DNA of 64,000 nucleotides from an uncultured Candidatus Melainabacteria bacterium (lineage in GTDB: Bacteria > Cyanobacteriota > Vampirovibrionia > Gastranaerophilales > Gastranaerophilaceae): positions 36,895-100,894 of the forward strand of contig CAKUZW010000008.1 in NCBI GenBank assembly GCA_934718135.1, given 5' to 3'. Positions 17,459 to 25,301 of the stretch are shown here, one piece after another (position 1 is the first letter of the stretch; every line of letters begins with the position of its first letter). The position numbers were made by a program, and so were the translations under genes. Below the pieces are notes generated by a model. That model had not been told where the DNA came from and did not search any database. It saw only the letters and a list, made by a program, of their open reading frames with translations.

Positions 17459-17506
17459 GGGTAAACCGAATTTATATATAAAAACCCTTATATATCAAAT
17501 TTACCC
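17459..17506 (-). promoter_or_regulatory. Long hairpin in the thrS leader
   Basis: On the minus strand GGGTAAATTTGATATATAA pairs with TTATATATAAATTCGGTTTACCC (loop GGGTTTT), ending about 20 bases before the start codon of thrS. The 3' side has no T run, so this is not a simple terminator; it may be an operator-like element or an mRNA stabiliser. No T-box signature is seen. Confidence 0.55.
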
Positions 17507-17539
17507 TCGAGGTGGATCCCTCTAACTACTAACACTATA

Positions 17540-17567
17540 ATTATAGTACGGGGGTAAATAAATACAA
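17540..17567 (-). promoter_or_regulatory. Promoter of thrS
   Basis: On the minus strand TTGTAT, 16 bp spacer, TATAAT; about 100 bp before the ATG, placing the hairpin within the leader. Confidence 0.7.
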
Positions 17568-17576
17568 GCAGTAAGA

Positions 17577-17786
17577 CTATTTAAGAACCTTATTTATATC
17601 AATATTTAAGATATTAACTATATCAAGTAATAAAAGAATTTTAGGATTTTGTAAGCCTGTTTCAATCATGCTGATTGAACGCCGAGTAGTGTTTGCAAGT
17701 TCAGCAAGCTTTTCTTGCGAGTATCCTTTTCTTGCTCGTTCTGCTCTAATATTGCTCCCTATTTTACTCAAATCCTTTTCATACAT
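17577..17786 (-). CDS. Small XRE-family DNA-binding regulator (module 1)
   Basis: 69 residues, nothing but a Cro/C1-type helix-turn-helix: RKGYSQEKLAELANTTRRSISMIETG. It is transcribed divergently from the prepilin-like gene at 17895. The same layout, a small XRE regulator back-to-back with a prepilin, is seen at 21.7-22.6 kb and 35.3-37.2 kb, so a regulatory link to the pilin gene is likely but inferred. The 108-bp intergenic region contains the pilin promoter and a short palindrome (ATTAC-ACAAT-GTAAT) near 17855. Confidence 0.85.
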   Translation of the reverse strand: MYEKDLSKIGSNIRAERARKGYSQEKLAELANTTRRSISMIETGLQNPKILLLLDIVNILNIDINKVLK

Positions 17787-17804
17787 ATTTTGTATTTTAC
17801 AATA

Positions 17805-17832
17805 TTGACTTTTTTATTCTATATAGTAGACT
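17805..17832 (+). promoter_or_regulatory. Promoter of prepilin 1
   Basis: TTGACT, 16 bp spacer, TAGACT, about 60 bp before the ATG, in the region shared with the divergent XRE gene. Confidence 0.55.
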
Positions 17833-17894
17833 AAACATTATGAGAAGAATTAATTACACAATGTAATGTTTTATAAAATAAGAAAGGAATATAG

Positions 17895-18698
17895 ATGAAG
17901 AAAATTTTTAAGGCAATAAGGAACAAAGGGATAAACATGATTAATAAAAAGTATAAAGGACTTATAGACTTATCCTCTTATAAGACAATTGACTTTAAAA
18001 AGAAACCGGCTTTCACATTAGCAGAAGTCCTCATTACTCTTGGTATAATCGGCATAGTTGCTGCGATGACTATTCCAAGTTTGATGAGTGCATATCGCAA
18101 AAAAGTTATTGAAGTAAGGTTGGTAAAATTTTATACTACTGTAAATCAGGCAATTAAGCTTGCTGAGTATGATTATGGCGAAATGGAAGGTTGGGATGAA
18201 CTTGGCTCAGGGTTTGAAAAAGATGAAAATGGGAATAATACTCAAAATGCAAAGGCTTTACCATGGATAAACAAATACTTAGTTCCTTATATTAAATCGG
18301 ATGTTAAAAAGGTTGTTACGAATTCTAACGGATGTGTTCAAGTTTATTTCCCCGATGGTAGTTTAGTTGCTATTACAGGAACCGGTTGGTATTTTTTCCC
18401 TAACGCATCAGATTATAGAGAAGTTGAAAAAAATGACAAAATTTCTATTGATGCCAGGCAGGGTATAAAATCTTTTGGTTTTTATTTCTCTAATGGTGAT
18501 TGTAACTCATTAGCGTGCAAATATGTTCCTAAAGGTGTTCAGCCATATAAATGGGGTTGGGATGGTACAAAAGAAATGCTGACGACAAAGAGTGATATAG
18601 GATGTAGAAAAGATGCAACGCATACTCCTGCATATTGTACGGCATTAATTCAGATGAATAATTGGAAATTTCCTTCTGACTATCCATTTAAGATATAA
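17895..18698 (+). CDS. Prepilin-like protein with type IV pilin N-terminal motif (module 1)
   Basis: 267 residues. After a long basic leader comes AFTLAEVLITLGIIGIVAAM, a prepilin-peptidase site and N-methylation helix (the cleaved residue is Ala instead of the usual Gly, and Glu follows at +5). The mature part is a pseudopilin-like globular head with several Cys, ending in CTALIQMNNWKFPSDYPFKI. This tail, C-x-x-L-(I/L)-x5-W-x3-DYP, is shared with the prepilins at 22013 and 36072. GAAAGGAATATAG precedes the first ATG; an internal ATG at 17937 would give a shorter leader. Likely exported by a type IV pilus or type II-like machine encoded elsewhere. Confidence 0.85.
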   Translation: MKKIFKAIRNKGINMINKKYKGLIDLSSYKTIDFKKKPAFTLAEVLITLGIIGIVAAMTIPSLMSAYRKKVIEVRLVKFYTTVNQAIKLAEYDYGEMEGWDELGSGFEKDENGNNTQNAKALPWINKYLVPYIKSDVKKVVTNSNGCVQVYFPDGSLVAITGTGWYFFPNASDYREVEKNDKISIDARQGIKSFGFYFSNGDCNSLACKYVPKGVQPYKWGWDGTKEMLTTKSDIGCRKDATHTPAYCTALIQMNNWKFPSDYPFKI

Positions 18699-19860
18699 GA
18701 ATACTTTGAGTTGCAACAAAGCCTGTAGACCAACAGTTTTGCAAGTTGAATCCTCCGCAGAATCCGTCAATATCGAGAATTTCTCCAATAAAATACAGGT
18801 TTGGATAGTTTTTTGCTTCCATTGTTTGCGAACTTATTTCTTTAAGGCTAACTCCACCGCAAGTTACGACTTCACTATCAGGGACTTTAGCTTTAACATT
18901 TATTTCAAAATTTGTGAGTTTGTTCAAAATCTTATCTCTAATTTTTCCATTGATTTTATGGCAAGGGGTATCTTCTTCAATTTCAAGACTTTTTAATAGC
19001 CAAGTTGCAAGTGATTTTGGTAGATTTTGCCCTAATAAATTTTTAATCTCTTTATGTGGATTTTTGTCTAACAGTGATTGCAAATCAAAAGGCTCTACAA
19101 GTTGTAAGGTTAATTTGTATGGCATTTGTTTTTTTGCATAAATTGATGATATTTTATAAATTAAAGGGCCTGAAATCCCCTTATGTGTGAAAATAATATC
19201 ATCATTTTGTACGTTTTTGAAATCTTTTCCTAACGCTTTGACATTTTTAATTGAAACTCCTGATATGTCTGCAAAATTCTCTTCCGTAACAAGTCCGACA
19301 AGTGATTGTGTTTGAGGTTCAATTTTTAAGTCTAAATTTTTGAGAATATCAATTCCTGCATGCCCGCCAATTGCAACAACTACAATATCAAATGCGTAAG
19401 AACTTTTATTGGTTGTTATTTTGTAGCAGTTATCAAGTTTGTCAATTAGGAGCACTTTTTCTTGAACAAAACGACAACCTTTGAGTGATTTCAAGATTTT
19501 ATCTCTAACATCTGTTGAAGAATTTGAAGTTGGGAAAATTCTATTATCATCTTGGGTGTAAGTTTCAATTCCTATTGATTTGAAAAACTCTAAAGTGTCA
19601 TTGGTCCCAAATTTTGTAAAAACGGAGTATAAAAACTTTTCTCCTCTTGGATAGTTTTTGGCAAGTTCCCTAAAATCAAATTCTGAATGAGCTAAATTAC
19701 ATCTCCCGCCACCTGTAGGAAGAATTGTTCTTAAATATTTTCCCTTATCAAAAATTGTAGGAATAATACCTTTTTCAAGCAAAAACTTTGCACAAATGCA
19801 ACCCGCGGGACCTGATCCAACTATTGCAATTGTTTTATTAAAAATCGACTCTTGTTCCAT
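18688..19860 (-). CDS. FAD-dependent oxidoreductase of the HI0933/BaiN family
   Basis: 390 residues from the chosen ATG. Seen: the FAD Rossmann motif IAIVGSGPAGCICAKFLLEKG, LPTGGGRCNLAHSE (the HI0933 signature) and the C-terminal GEILDIDGFCGGFNLQNCWSTG. The family is broadly described as NAD(P)/FAD-dependent oxidoreductase; its natural substrate is unsettled. The ATG at 19860 is preferred to one at 19893 because the dinucleotide motif then begins about ten residues in, as in relatives. The start overlaps folK by 23 bp; the end overlaps the convergent prepilin gene by 11 bp. Confidence 0.88.
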   Translation of the reverse strand: MEQESIFNKTIAIVGSGPAGCICAKFLLEKGIIPTIFDKGKYLRTILPTGGGRCNLAHSEFDFRELAKNYPRGEKFLYSVFTKFGTNDTLEFFKSIGIETYTQDDNRIFPTSNSSTDVRDKILKSLKGCRFVQEKVLLIDKLDNCYKITTNKSSYAFDIVVVAIGGHAGIDILKNLDLKIEPQTQSLVGLVTEENFADISGVSIKNVKALGKDFKNVQNDDIIFTHKGISGPLIYKISSIYAKKQMPYKLTLQLVEPFDLQSLLDKNPHKEIKNLLGQNLPKSLATWLLKSLEIEEDTPCHKINGKIRDKILNKLTNFEINVKAKVPDSEVVTCGGVSLKEISSQTMEAKNYPNLYFIGEILDIDGFCGGFNLQNCWSTGFVATQSILIS

Positions 19861-20344
19861 ACAAAAATACCATTTCAGGGTTTTCAAGGTCATTATGCAT
19901 TTCGGTTATTGTCTTGTGCAAAACCGGATGTACAAAATCAGAATTTAATTCCATCATAGGAACAAGTGTAAATGCTCTCAGATGCATATATTTGTGAGGA
20001 ATAGTTAAGTTTTCCTCGTTAATAATTTCTTTATTATAAAATAAAATATCAATATCTATAGTTCGGTCTTTATAAGCCCCTTTTTCTTGAGGTGTTCGAC
20101 CTAGTTGTCTTTCTATTTTCTGACAAACTTCCAATAATTCTTTTGGAGAATACTGTGTTTTAATTTCAACAACAGCATTAACAAACCAAGTTTGTGTGCT
20201 CATATTCCAAGGTTCAGATTCATAGAATGCAGATGTTCTGACAATAGTAATCTTTTCGTCCATTCCTAACAAGCTTGCTGCTTGTTGAACATAGCCGATT
20301 CTGTCACCTTTATTTGAGCCTAATCCAAGATATGCTATTGCCAT
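19838..20344 (-). CDS. folK: 2-amino-4-hydroxy-6-hydroxymethyldihydropteridine diphosphokinase
   Basis: 168 residues, the pyrophosphokinase of folate synthesis. Seen: AYLGLGSNKGDR at the N-terminus, FVNAVVEIKT and the signature DRTIDIDILFYN with the Mg-binding Asp pair. Standard length. It is probably coupled to the downstream FAD oxidoreductase by overlap. The divergent neighbour is waaA, with about 35 bp between the starts. Confidence 0.95.
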   Translation of the reverse strand: MAIAYLGLGSNKGDRIGYVQQAASLLGMDEKITIVRTSAFYESEPWNMSTQTWFVNAVVEIKTQYSPKELLEVCQKIERQLGRTPQEKGAYKDRTIDIDILFYNKEIINEENLTIPHKYMHLRAFTLVPMMELNSDFVHPVLHKTITEMHNDLENPEMVFLYGTRVDF

Positions 20345-20380
20345 ACTCTGATTTTATAAATTTTTGTGTATATTGTCAAC

Positions 20381-21718
20381 ATGTTATACTATTTGTTGTA
20401 TAATTCTTTTATTATGGTTATATATTCAATTATTTTAATTTTATTAGTATTAATTATTATTTCAATGTTTAGCGAATTGTTTTTATATGGTTTGCTTTCA
20501 ACGATTGTATTTATTATTCTTTTGCCATTTTATTATGTCGTAAGGGTTTTCAACGGCAAATTTTTATACGGTTGGAGAGAAAAAATGGGATTTTTCAACA
20601 ATCCTGAATTAGGAGATAAGGTTATAATGTTCCATGGCGTTTCTGTGGGCGAAGTTATAGCTTTGGAAAACCTGATAAAAAAAACTAAAGAAACTTTCCC
20701 TGATTATAAAATTGTTGTAACAACCGGAACAAAAACAGGGCAAGAAATTGCTCATAAAAAATTTGATAAAGTTGCAGATTTTATAACTTATTTCCCTTTT
20801 GATATTCCATATTGTGTTGATTCTTTTTTAGGTAAAATTAAACCGATAGTTGTTTTGATTGCAGAAACAGAATTGTGGCCTGTTTTTTCATTTACTTGTA
20901 AAAGAAAAGATATAAAATTGTATTGCATCAATGGTAGAATGTCTGATTCTACATATTCACTTTACAAATTTTTGGGACTATTTTTTAAGCATGTCCTTTC
21001 AAAATATACAAAAATTCTTACTCAAAGCGATATAGATATGAAAAAACTTTTATCAATCGGAGCTCCACCGGAGAGAACTTCTGTTATGAAGAATTTGAAG
21101 TTTGATGTAAAAAAATCTGATGAAACTGTTGATTTGGGGCAAGACGGCTTTAGAGTAATTATTGCGGGCAGCACTCATAAAGGTGAAGATGAGATTATTT
21201 TATCTATTTTTAAAGAAAAACTTGCAAATTATAAAGATATAAAATTGCTTCTTGTTCCTCGCCATACACAAAGATTGCCTAAGATTGTTGAAATTCTTGA
21301 TAGTCTGAATTTAAATTATGGTTTCCGTTCTAAAGGGGATACTTTTAAAAATAATGATGTAATTCTTTTAGATACAATGGGTGAATTGAGCAAAATGTAT
21401 TCAATATGTTCATTTGCCTTTATTGGCGGTAGTTTTAACAAAACTGGCGGGCATAATCCCCTAGAAGCAACAGTGTATTCAAAACCTACAATAACAGGGC
21501 CTTCTATTCACAATTTTAGAGATATTTATTGGCTTTTAGCTCGTTCTCATGCCGGTAAAATTGTTAAAACTCCAAAAGAAATGTCTGATTATATCGAAAA
21601 ATTATTGTCAGATAATAATTTTTATCAACAGGCATGCAAGGATTGTGAAACTATTTTCCAAGACCAACAAGGTGCTTTGGATGTGGTTATCAATGAATTA
21701 AAAACGATTTTAAAATAA
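20381..21718 (+). CDS. waaA: 3-deoxy-D-manno-octulosonic acid (Kdo) transferase
   Basis: About 445 residues. It attaches Kdo to lipid A precursor at the inner membrane and is evidence for an LPS-type outer membrane. Seen: YGWREKMGFF, FHGVSVGEVIALENL (catalytic Glu in the GE pair), AETELWPVF, KNLKFD, VPRHTQRLP and SFNKTGGHNPLEA. The start is uncertain: GTG 20366, ATG 20381, ATG 20414 and ATG 20465 are all in frame with no Shine-Dalgarno. A TATAAT at 20399-20404 would make ATG 20414 nearly leaderless; the family usually has one N-terminal helix, which fits 20414 or 20465. Confidence 0.9.
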   Translation: MLYYLLYNSFIMVIYSIILILLVLIIISMFSELFLYGLLSTIVFIILLPFYYVVRVFNGKFLYGWREKMGFFNNPELGDKVIMFHGVSVGEVIALENLIKKTKETFPDYKIVVTTGTKTGQEIAHKKFDKVADFITYFPFDIPYCVDSFLGKIKPIVVLIAETELWPVFSFTCKRKDIKLYCINGRMSDSTYSLYKFLGLFFKHVLSKYTKILTQSDIDMKKLLSIGAPPERTSVMKNLKFDVKKSDETVDLGQDGFRVIIAGSTHKGEDEIILSIFKEKLANYKDIKLLLVPRHTQRLPKIVEILDSLNLNYGFRSKGDTFKNNDVILLDTMGELSKMYSICSFAFIGGSFNKTGGHNPLEATVYSKPTITGPSIHNFRDIYWLLARSHAGKIVKTPKEMSDYIEKLLSDNNFYQQACKDCETIFQDQQGALDVVINELKTILK

Positions 21719-21724
21719 TATAAA

Positions 21725-21940
21725 CTAATCAAAAAATACTTTAGGTGATACATTAAAAACTTCTGATAAGGTAAAAAGCATTTTTAAGCTTACTTTTTCC
21801 TTATTATTTTCTACCCTGCTCACAAATTCTCGTGAGCAATTCAGTTTTTCTGCCAATTCTTCTTGTGACAATTTTGCTTCTTTTCGTAATTTTTTTATCT
21901 CAAAAGAAATTTTGTGATACATTACTTCATATTTTTGCAT
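21725..21940 (-). CDS. Small XRE-family DNA-binding regulator (module 2)
   Basis: 71 residues (65 if the ATG at 21922 is used). Helix-turn-helix: RKEAKLSQEELAEKLNCSREFVSRVENNKE, then a short dimerisation-like tail. Divergent from prepilin 2 at 22013. One arm of an 18-bp imperfect inverted repeat covers its second ATG and the other arm lies in the pilin upstream region, which suggests that the regulator binds both and controls itself. No ribosome binding site is seen. Confidence 0.83.
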   Translation of the reverse strand: MQKYEVMYHKISFEIKKLRKEAKLSQEELAEKLNCSREFVSRVENNKEKVSLKMLFTLSEVFNVSPKVFFD

Positions 21941-21991
21941 ATTTTTATTGTCTTGAATTATAATTGTTTATACTATGAAGTAATACATCAC
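21914..21991. promoter_or_regulatory. Inverted repeat between XRE gene 2 and prepilin 2
   Basis: Arms at 21914-21931 (GTGATACATTACTTCATA) and 21974-21991 (TATGAAGTAATACATCAC) are reverse complements at 16 of 18 positions. The left arm overlaps the beginning of the XRE gene, the right arm lies just before the pilin ribosome binding site. A likely operator pair for the XRE protein, by inference. Confidence 0.6.
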
Positions 21992-22012
21992 ATTTTAGTT
22001 TTAAGGAGCAGC

Positions 22013-22606
22013 ATGAAAAAGAAGAAATTAGGTTTTACATTGGCAGAAACATTAATTACAATTGGGCTAATAGGTATTGTGGCAGCACTGACAATCCCAA
22101 GTTTAATGACAAATATCAGACATAGAGATTACACCGTAAAATTAAAAAAGTTCAATTCAACAATGCGTCAAGCTCTGATATCTGCGGAAGAGGAATTTGG
22201 GCCTGTAAATGATTGGGATCAATCGTTAGAGGTTAATGATTTTGTTAAAAAATATTTGTCACCATTTATAAAAATATCTCGAAACGGTAATTTTTATTAT
22301 TTTTCAGATGGAACATTATTTCGCATTTACAGGGGTGATTGTATTGATTTTATCTATGATGTAAACGGGTTGAGTAAACCAAATAAAGAAGGTTATGACA
22401 GATTTAGATTTTTGTTTTGCGGAAGAGATAATGGAAACATTTGGTGTCCTGATATTGGTTTTTGTGCATATAGAAGCATGTCGCAGAAAAAAGAAAATTC
22501 TCGTTCAAAATTCTTGGAATTATGTAGAACTACACCTTACTATTGCTCGGCATTGTTGGAATACGACAACTGGAGTTTTAGCAAAGATTATCCATACTAT
22601 AAATAA
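22013..22606 (+). CDS. Prepilin-like protein with type IV pilin N-terminal motif (module 2)
   Basis: 197 residues. A short basic leader (MKKKKLG) is cut before FTLAETLITIGLIGIVAALT, a classical class III-type site with Gly at -1 and Glu at +5. The head ends in CSALLEYDNWSFSKDYPYYK, matching the tails of the other two prepilins. AAGGAGCAGC directly before the ATG fixes this start; an open frame extends about 100 bp further upstream without support. It sits between its XRE regulator and glgC, with 75 bp to the latter. Confidence 0.88.
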   Translation: MKKKKLGFTLAETLITIGLIGIVAALTIPSLMTNIRHRDYTVKLKKFNSTMRQALISAEEEFGPVNDWDQSLEVNDFVKKYLSPFIKISRNGNFYYFSDGTLFRIYRGDCIDFIYDVNGLSKPNKEGYDRFRFLFCGRDNGNIWCPDIGFCAYRSMSQKKENSRSKFLELCRTTPYYCSALLEYDNWSFSKDYPYYK

Positions 22607-22634
22607 ATTTAGTTATTTAGTATTAATGACCTTT

Positions 22635-22663
22635 TTGAAAGTTTATTATATAATTTATATATA
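22635..22663 (+). promoter_or_regulatory. Putative promoter of glgC
   Basis: TTGAAA, 17 bp spacer, TATATA; GAGAGAGGG ribosome binding site follows before the ATG at 22682. Confidence 0.5.
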
Positions 22664-22681
22664 GTTGAGAGAGGGTTAAAT

Positions 22682-23917
22682 ATGACGGTTGACAATGCAC
22701 TAGTTATGATTTTGGCAGGTGGTGAGGGTAAAAGATTGTACCCGTTAACGAAAGACAGAGCGAAGCCTGCTGTTCCATTTGGCGGTAGATATAGAATTAT
22801 TGATTTTGTATTGAATAATTTTATAAACTCCGGTTTTTACAAAATCAAGGTTTTAACTCAATATAAATCTGATTCATTAAATAAACATATCACAAGAGGT
22901 TGGGCACTATCTCCGTTTTTGGATCAGTATGTTGATTTGTGTCCGGCTCAAATGAGGATTGGAAATGATTGGTATCGTGGAACTGCGGATGCTATTTATC
23001 AAAACATTTTTCATATAACAGATGAAGATCCTCGATATGTTTGTATTTTTGGTGGTGATCATATTTATAAAATGAAAGTTTCTCAAATGTTAGATTTCCA
23101 CAAAGAAAAGAATGCGGACTTATCAATTTCCGGTATTCCTATTCCAATTGAAGAGGCTTCAGAATTCGGAATTATGGAAGTTGATGATAATTGGAAACTT
23201 GTGAATTTTGTTGAAAAACCTAAACATACTCCAAAATCTATTCCGGGTCATCCTGAATTGTGTTTGGCATCTATGGGAAATTATATTTTTGATAAAGAGA
23301 TTCTTCTTGATGCTTTAAATCGTGATGCTCAGCTTCCTGAATCAAATCATGATTTTGGTAAAGATGTTATTCCGATGTTGTTGGATGAAGGTAAGAATAT
23401 TTATGTTTATAATTTTGCGGATAATTCATTCCCTGGAATGAGTGCTGCGGAACGTGGTTATTGGAGAGATGTAGGAAGTATTGATGCTTATTGGCAAGCT
23501 AACATGGATTTACTTGCTTATTCTCCGGAATTGAATTTGTATTCAAAAGAATGGCCTTTAAGAACCTTTAATTACAATTATCCGCCTGCAAAATTTGTTT
23601 GGGAAGAAGGCGATAGAGTTGGTATGGCAACTAATTCTATGGTGTCTGAAGGTTGTATAATTTCCGGTGGCGGATTATCACATTGTGTATTATCTCCAAA
23701 AGTTAGAATTAACAGTTATTCTAATGTTACAGATAGTATTTTGATGGAGAACGTTGAAGTTGGTAGATATTCGCAAATCAGAAAAGCGATTATTGATAAA
23801 AATGTAGTTATTCCTCCTCATTCAAAAATCGGTTTTGATAGAGAAGAGGATTTGAAACGTGGCTTCCATGTTTCAGCCGGAGGAGTTACCGTTGTGCCTA
23901 AAGGTGCAATTTTGTAA
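22682..23917 (+). CDS. glgC: Glucose-1-phosphate adenylyltransferase
   Basis: 411 residues. It makes ADP-glucose, the donor for glycogen. Seen: the nucleotide-binding loop LAGGEGKRLYPLTKDRAKPAVPFGG, RGTADAIYQN, FGGDHIYKM, EKPKHTP and ERGYWRDVGSIDAY, then a left-handed helix domain with the allosteric end. Intact and typical. malQ (27.4 kb) and the divergent synthase-like gene (47.2 kb) would act on the same polymer, though the genes are not in an operon. A weak hairpin with few Ts follows at 23944-23970. Confidence 0.96.
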   Translation: MTVDNALVMILAGGEGKRLYPLTKDRAKPAVPFGGRYRIIDFVLNNFINSGFYKIKVLTQYKSDSLNKHITRGWALSPFLDQYVDLCPAQMRIGNDWYRGTADAIYQNIFHITDEDPRYVCIFGGDHIYKMKVSQMLDFHKEKNADLSISGIPIPIEEASEFGIMEVDDNWKLVNFVEKPKHTPKSIPGHPELCLASMGNYIFDKEILLDALNRDAQLPESNHDFGKDVIPMLLDEGKNIYVYNFADNSFPGMSAAERGYWRDVGSIDAYWQANMDLLAYSPELNLYSKEWPLRTFNYNYPPAKFVWEEGDRVGMATNSMVSEGCIISGGGLSHCVLSPKVRINSYSNVTDSILMENVEVGRYSQIRKAIIDKNVVIPPHSKIGFDREEDLKRGFHVSAGGVTVVPKGAIL

Positions 23918-23943
23918 TTCATTTATTTATAATTTTTATTTTT

Positions 23944-23970
23944 GAGGTACAATTCATATTGTGCCTCATT
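23944..23970 (+). terminator. Hairpin after glgC
   Basis: TGAGGTACAAT-TCAT-ATTGTGCCTCA stem followed by ATTTATTG; weak T run. A possible terminator that also argues against any upstream start for the next gene. Confidence 0.5.
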
Positions 23971-24055
23971 TATTGTAAATTTTTATAAATTTTACCTCAA
24001 AATTTGGCAATTAATTCCCTTTATTATTTTTATGATTATGGGTAGGAATGTGTGT

Positions 24056-24649
24056 ATGTCAATAGGTTCTGTTTCAAACTCAATATCTCGAAATATGACT
24101 CAGCGAATTGTTAATATTATGCCGAGCATGACTGTTTCTAATGAAAGAGCTTTAAAATCATTGAAGTGGATTGGTGAAAAAGTTTCTTCTCCTGAAAATA
24201 GATTGATTTTGGGTGTTTCAGCCCTAATGTCACAACCGTTTATTGATTTACATAACAGAAAAGTTGACGAAGATACAAGAAAAATATCAGCAGCTAGAAC
24301 TGTAGCCAAAATTATCGCAGGAACAGCAACCGGTGTTCTTATTCGTTCCGGTTGTATCCATGCTATTAATGCATTTACAAAACTTCCTAGTGAAATCACA
24401 CCGAATATGAAGTTTAAAAATCTTCGAACACTGTTTACCCCAAGCCCCGGTTTGTGTGCTAATTTGAATAAATATAAAAAGGCAATGGGGACAATATTGG
24501 CGACTGTTGTTATGATGTTTACGAATTTCTTGATTGATGCTCCATTGACCAAGTTTTTAACCAACAAATTTATTGATAGAATTCACCAAAATTCTTCTAA
24601 TAACCAACCCCAATCAGAGGAGAAAAACAAGGAGGTAAAACATGGTTAA
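24056..24649 (+). CDS. Unknown membrane-associated protein, first of a pair
   Basis: 197 residues. Two or three hydrophobic stretches (RLILGVSALMSQPF, TVAKIIAGTATGVLIRSG, TILATVVMMFTNFLIDAPL) and a polar Lys/Glu tail. I do not recognise a family. The ATG at 24056 is chosen because GTAGGAA precedes it at normal spacing; the frame is open up to 23942, but only through a TTG inside the glgC hairpin. It overlaps the next gene by 8 bp. The order helix, then NRKVDEDTRK, then helix, resembles the NDKIPKEQK region of the partner, so the two may be distant paralogues. Confidence 0.65.
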   Translation: MSIGSVSNSISRNMTQRIVNIMPSMTVSNERALKSLKWIGEKVSSPENRLILGVSALMSQPFIDLHNRKVDEDTRKISAARTVAKIIAGTATGVLIRSGCIHAINAFTKLPSEITPNMKFKNLRTLFTPSPGLCANLNKYKKAMGTILATVVMMFTNFLIDAPLTKFLTNKFIDRIHQNSSNNQPQSEEKNKEVKHG

Positions 24650-25301
24650 GCCTTCTTTGTTTATGAAAGCTAAAGATTATATCGCTGGTCGATATGGTGA
24701 TGATATAGGTAAAATGTTGGTTCACACCGGTGTAATCGGTTGGATTTTGTCATCAGCGGCTCAAGTTGTGGCAATTGTTATAAATGACAAGATTCCTAAA
24801 GAACAAAAAATGTTCCTAATTCCGCAAGAAATTGCTGATGCGGGTGTTAATATTGCATCTTTCTATTTGATTACTCAATCTTTTAAGTCTGTTGCCTCAA
24901 AACTTTTAACGACAGGCAAATGGGCTCCAAAAGTTGTTAAAGATTTTCTATCCAAAAATAAATTGGCAGATAAAATAGGAAAGACTGATTTTAATTTGTT
25001 TAAAGATGTCAAAATGCCTCCGGATGTTTTAGATAAGGCAACAGACTTTAGAGATGGTGTTGATGTTGTGGCGACAACGGCGGGTTCTATTTTGTCATGT
25101 AACATTGTAACTCCACTTTTAAGAAATGAAATTGCGGCTCACCGTCAAAAAACATTAATTGGTAAAATGAATGGCACTGACAAAAAGCAGGAATCTGCTG
25201 TTGTCGGTCAGAAACCTGTGTTTGAAAAAAATATTGCAAGGATGAACGATTTTCAATCTTTGGCTTACAACAAATTTTCCGGTTCCTCCTTAAAGATATA
25301 G
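24642..25301 (+). CDS. Unknown membrane-associated protein, second of a pair
   Basis: 219 residues, strong ribosome binding site (GGAGG) placed inside the preceding gene. A hydrophobic segment (TGVIGWILSSAAQVVAIVIND) is followed by KIPKEQKMFLIPQEIADAGVN, a second amphipathic region and AGSILSCNIVTPLLRNEIAAHRQK. I have seen similar sequences only as uncharacterised proteins of gut melainabacteria; no function is known to me. Coupled to the gene before it by an 8-bp overlap and convergent with the anti-sigma gene, overlapping it by 12 bp. Confidence 0.68.
   Translation: MVKPSLFMKAKDYIAGRYGDDIGKMLVHTGVIGWILSSAAQVVAIVINDKIPKEQKMFLIPQEIADAGVNIASFYLITQSFKSVASKLLTTGKWAPKVVKDFLSKNKLADKIGKTDFNLFKDVKMPPDVLDKATDFRDGVDVVATTAGSILSCNIVTPLLRNEIAAHRQKTLIGKMNGTDKKQESAVVGQKPVFEKNIARMNDFQSLAYNKFSGSSLKI

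Noticed and set aside
17437..17570. T-box riboswitch upstream of thrS
   Set aside because: Neither the T-box sequence (GGGTGG-AACCGCG type) nor a terminator/antiterminator pair with T run is found; only a single long hairpin.
21914..22012. Extended N-terminus for prepilin 2
   Set aside because: The open frame continues upstream, but AAGGAGCAGC directly before the ATG at 22013 and the short basic leader give a standard prepilin.
23942..24055. N-terminal extension of the unknown gene 24056-24649
   Set aside because: It would start at a TTG inside the glgC hairpin with no ribosome binding site; the ATG at 24056 is better supported.
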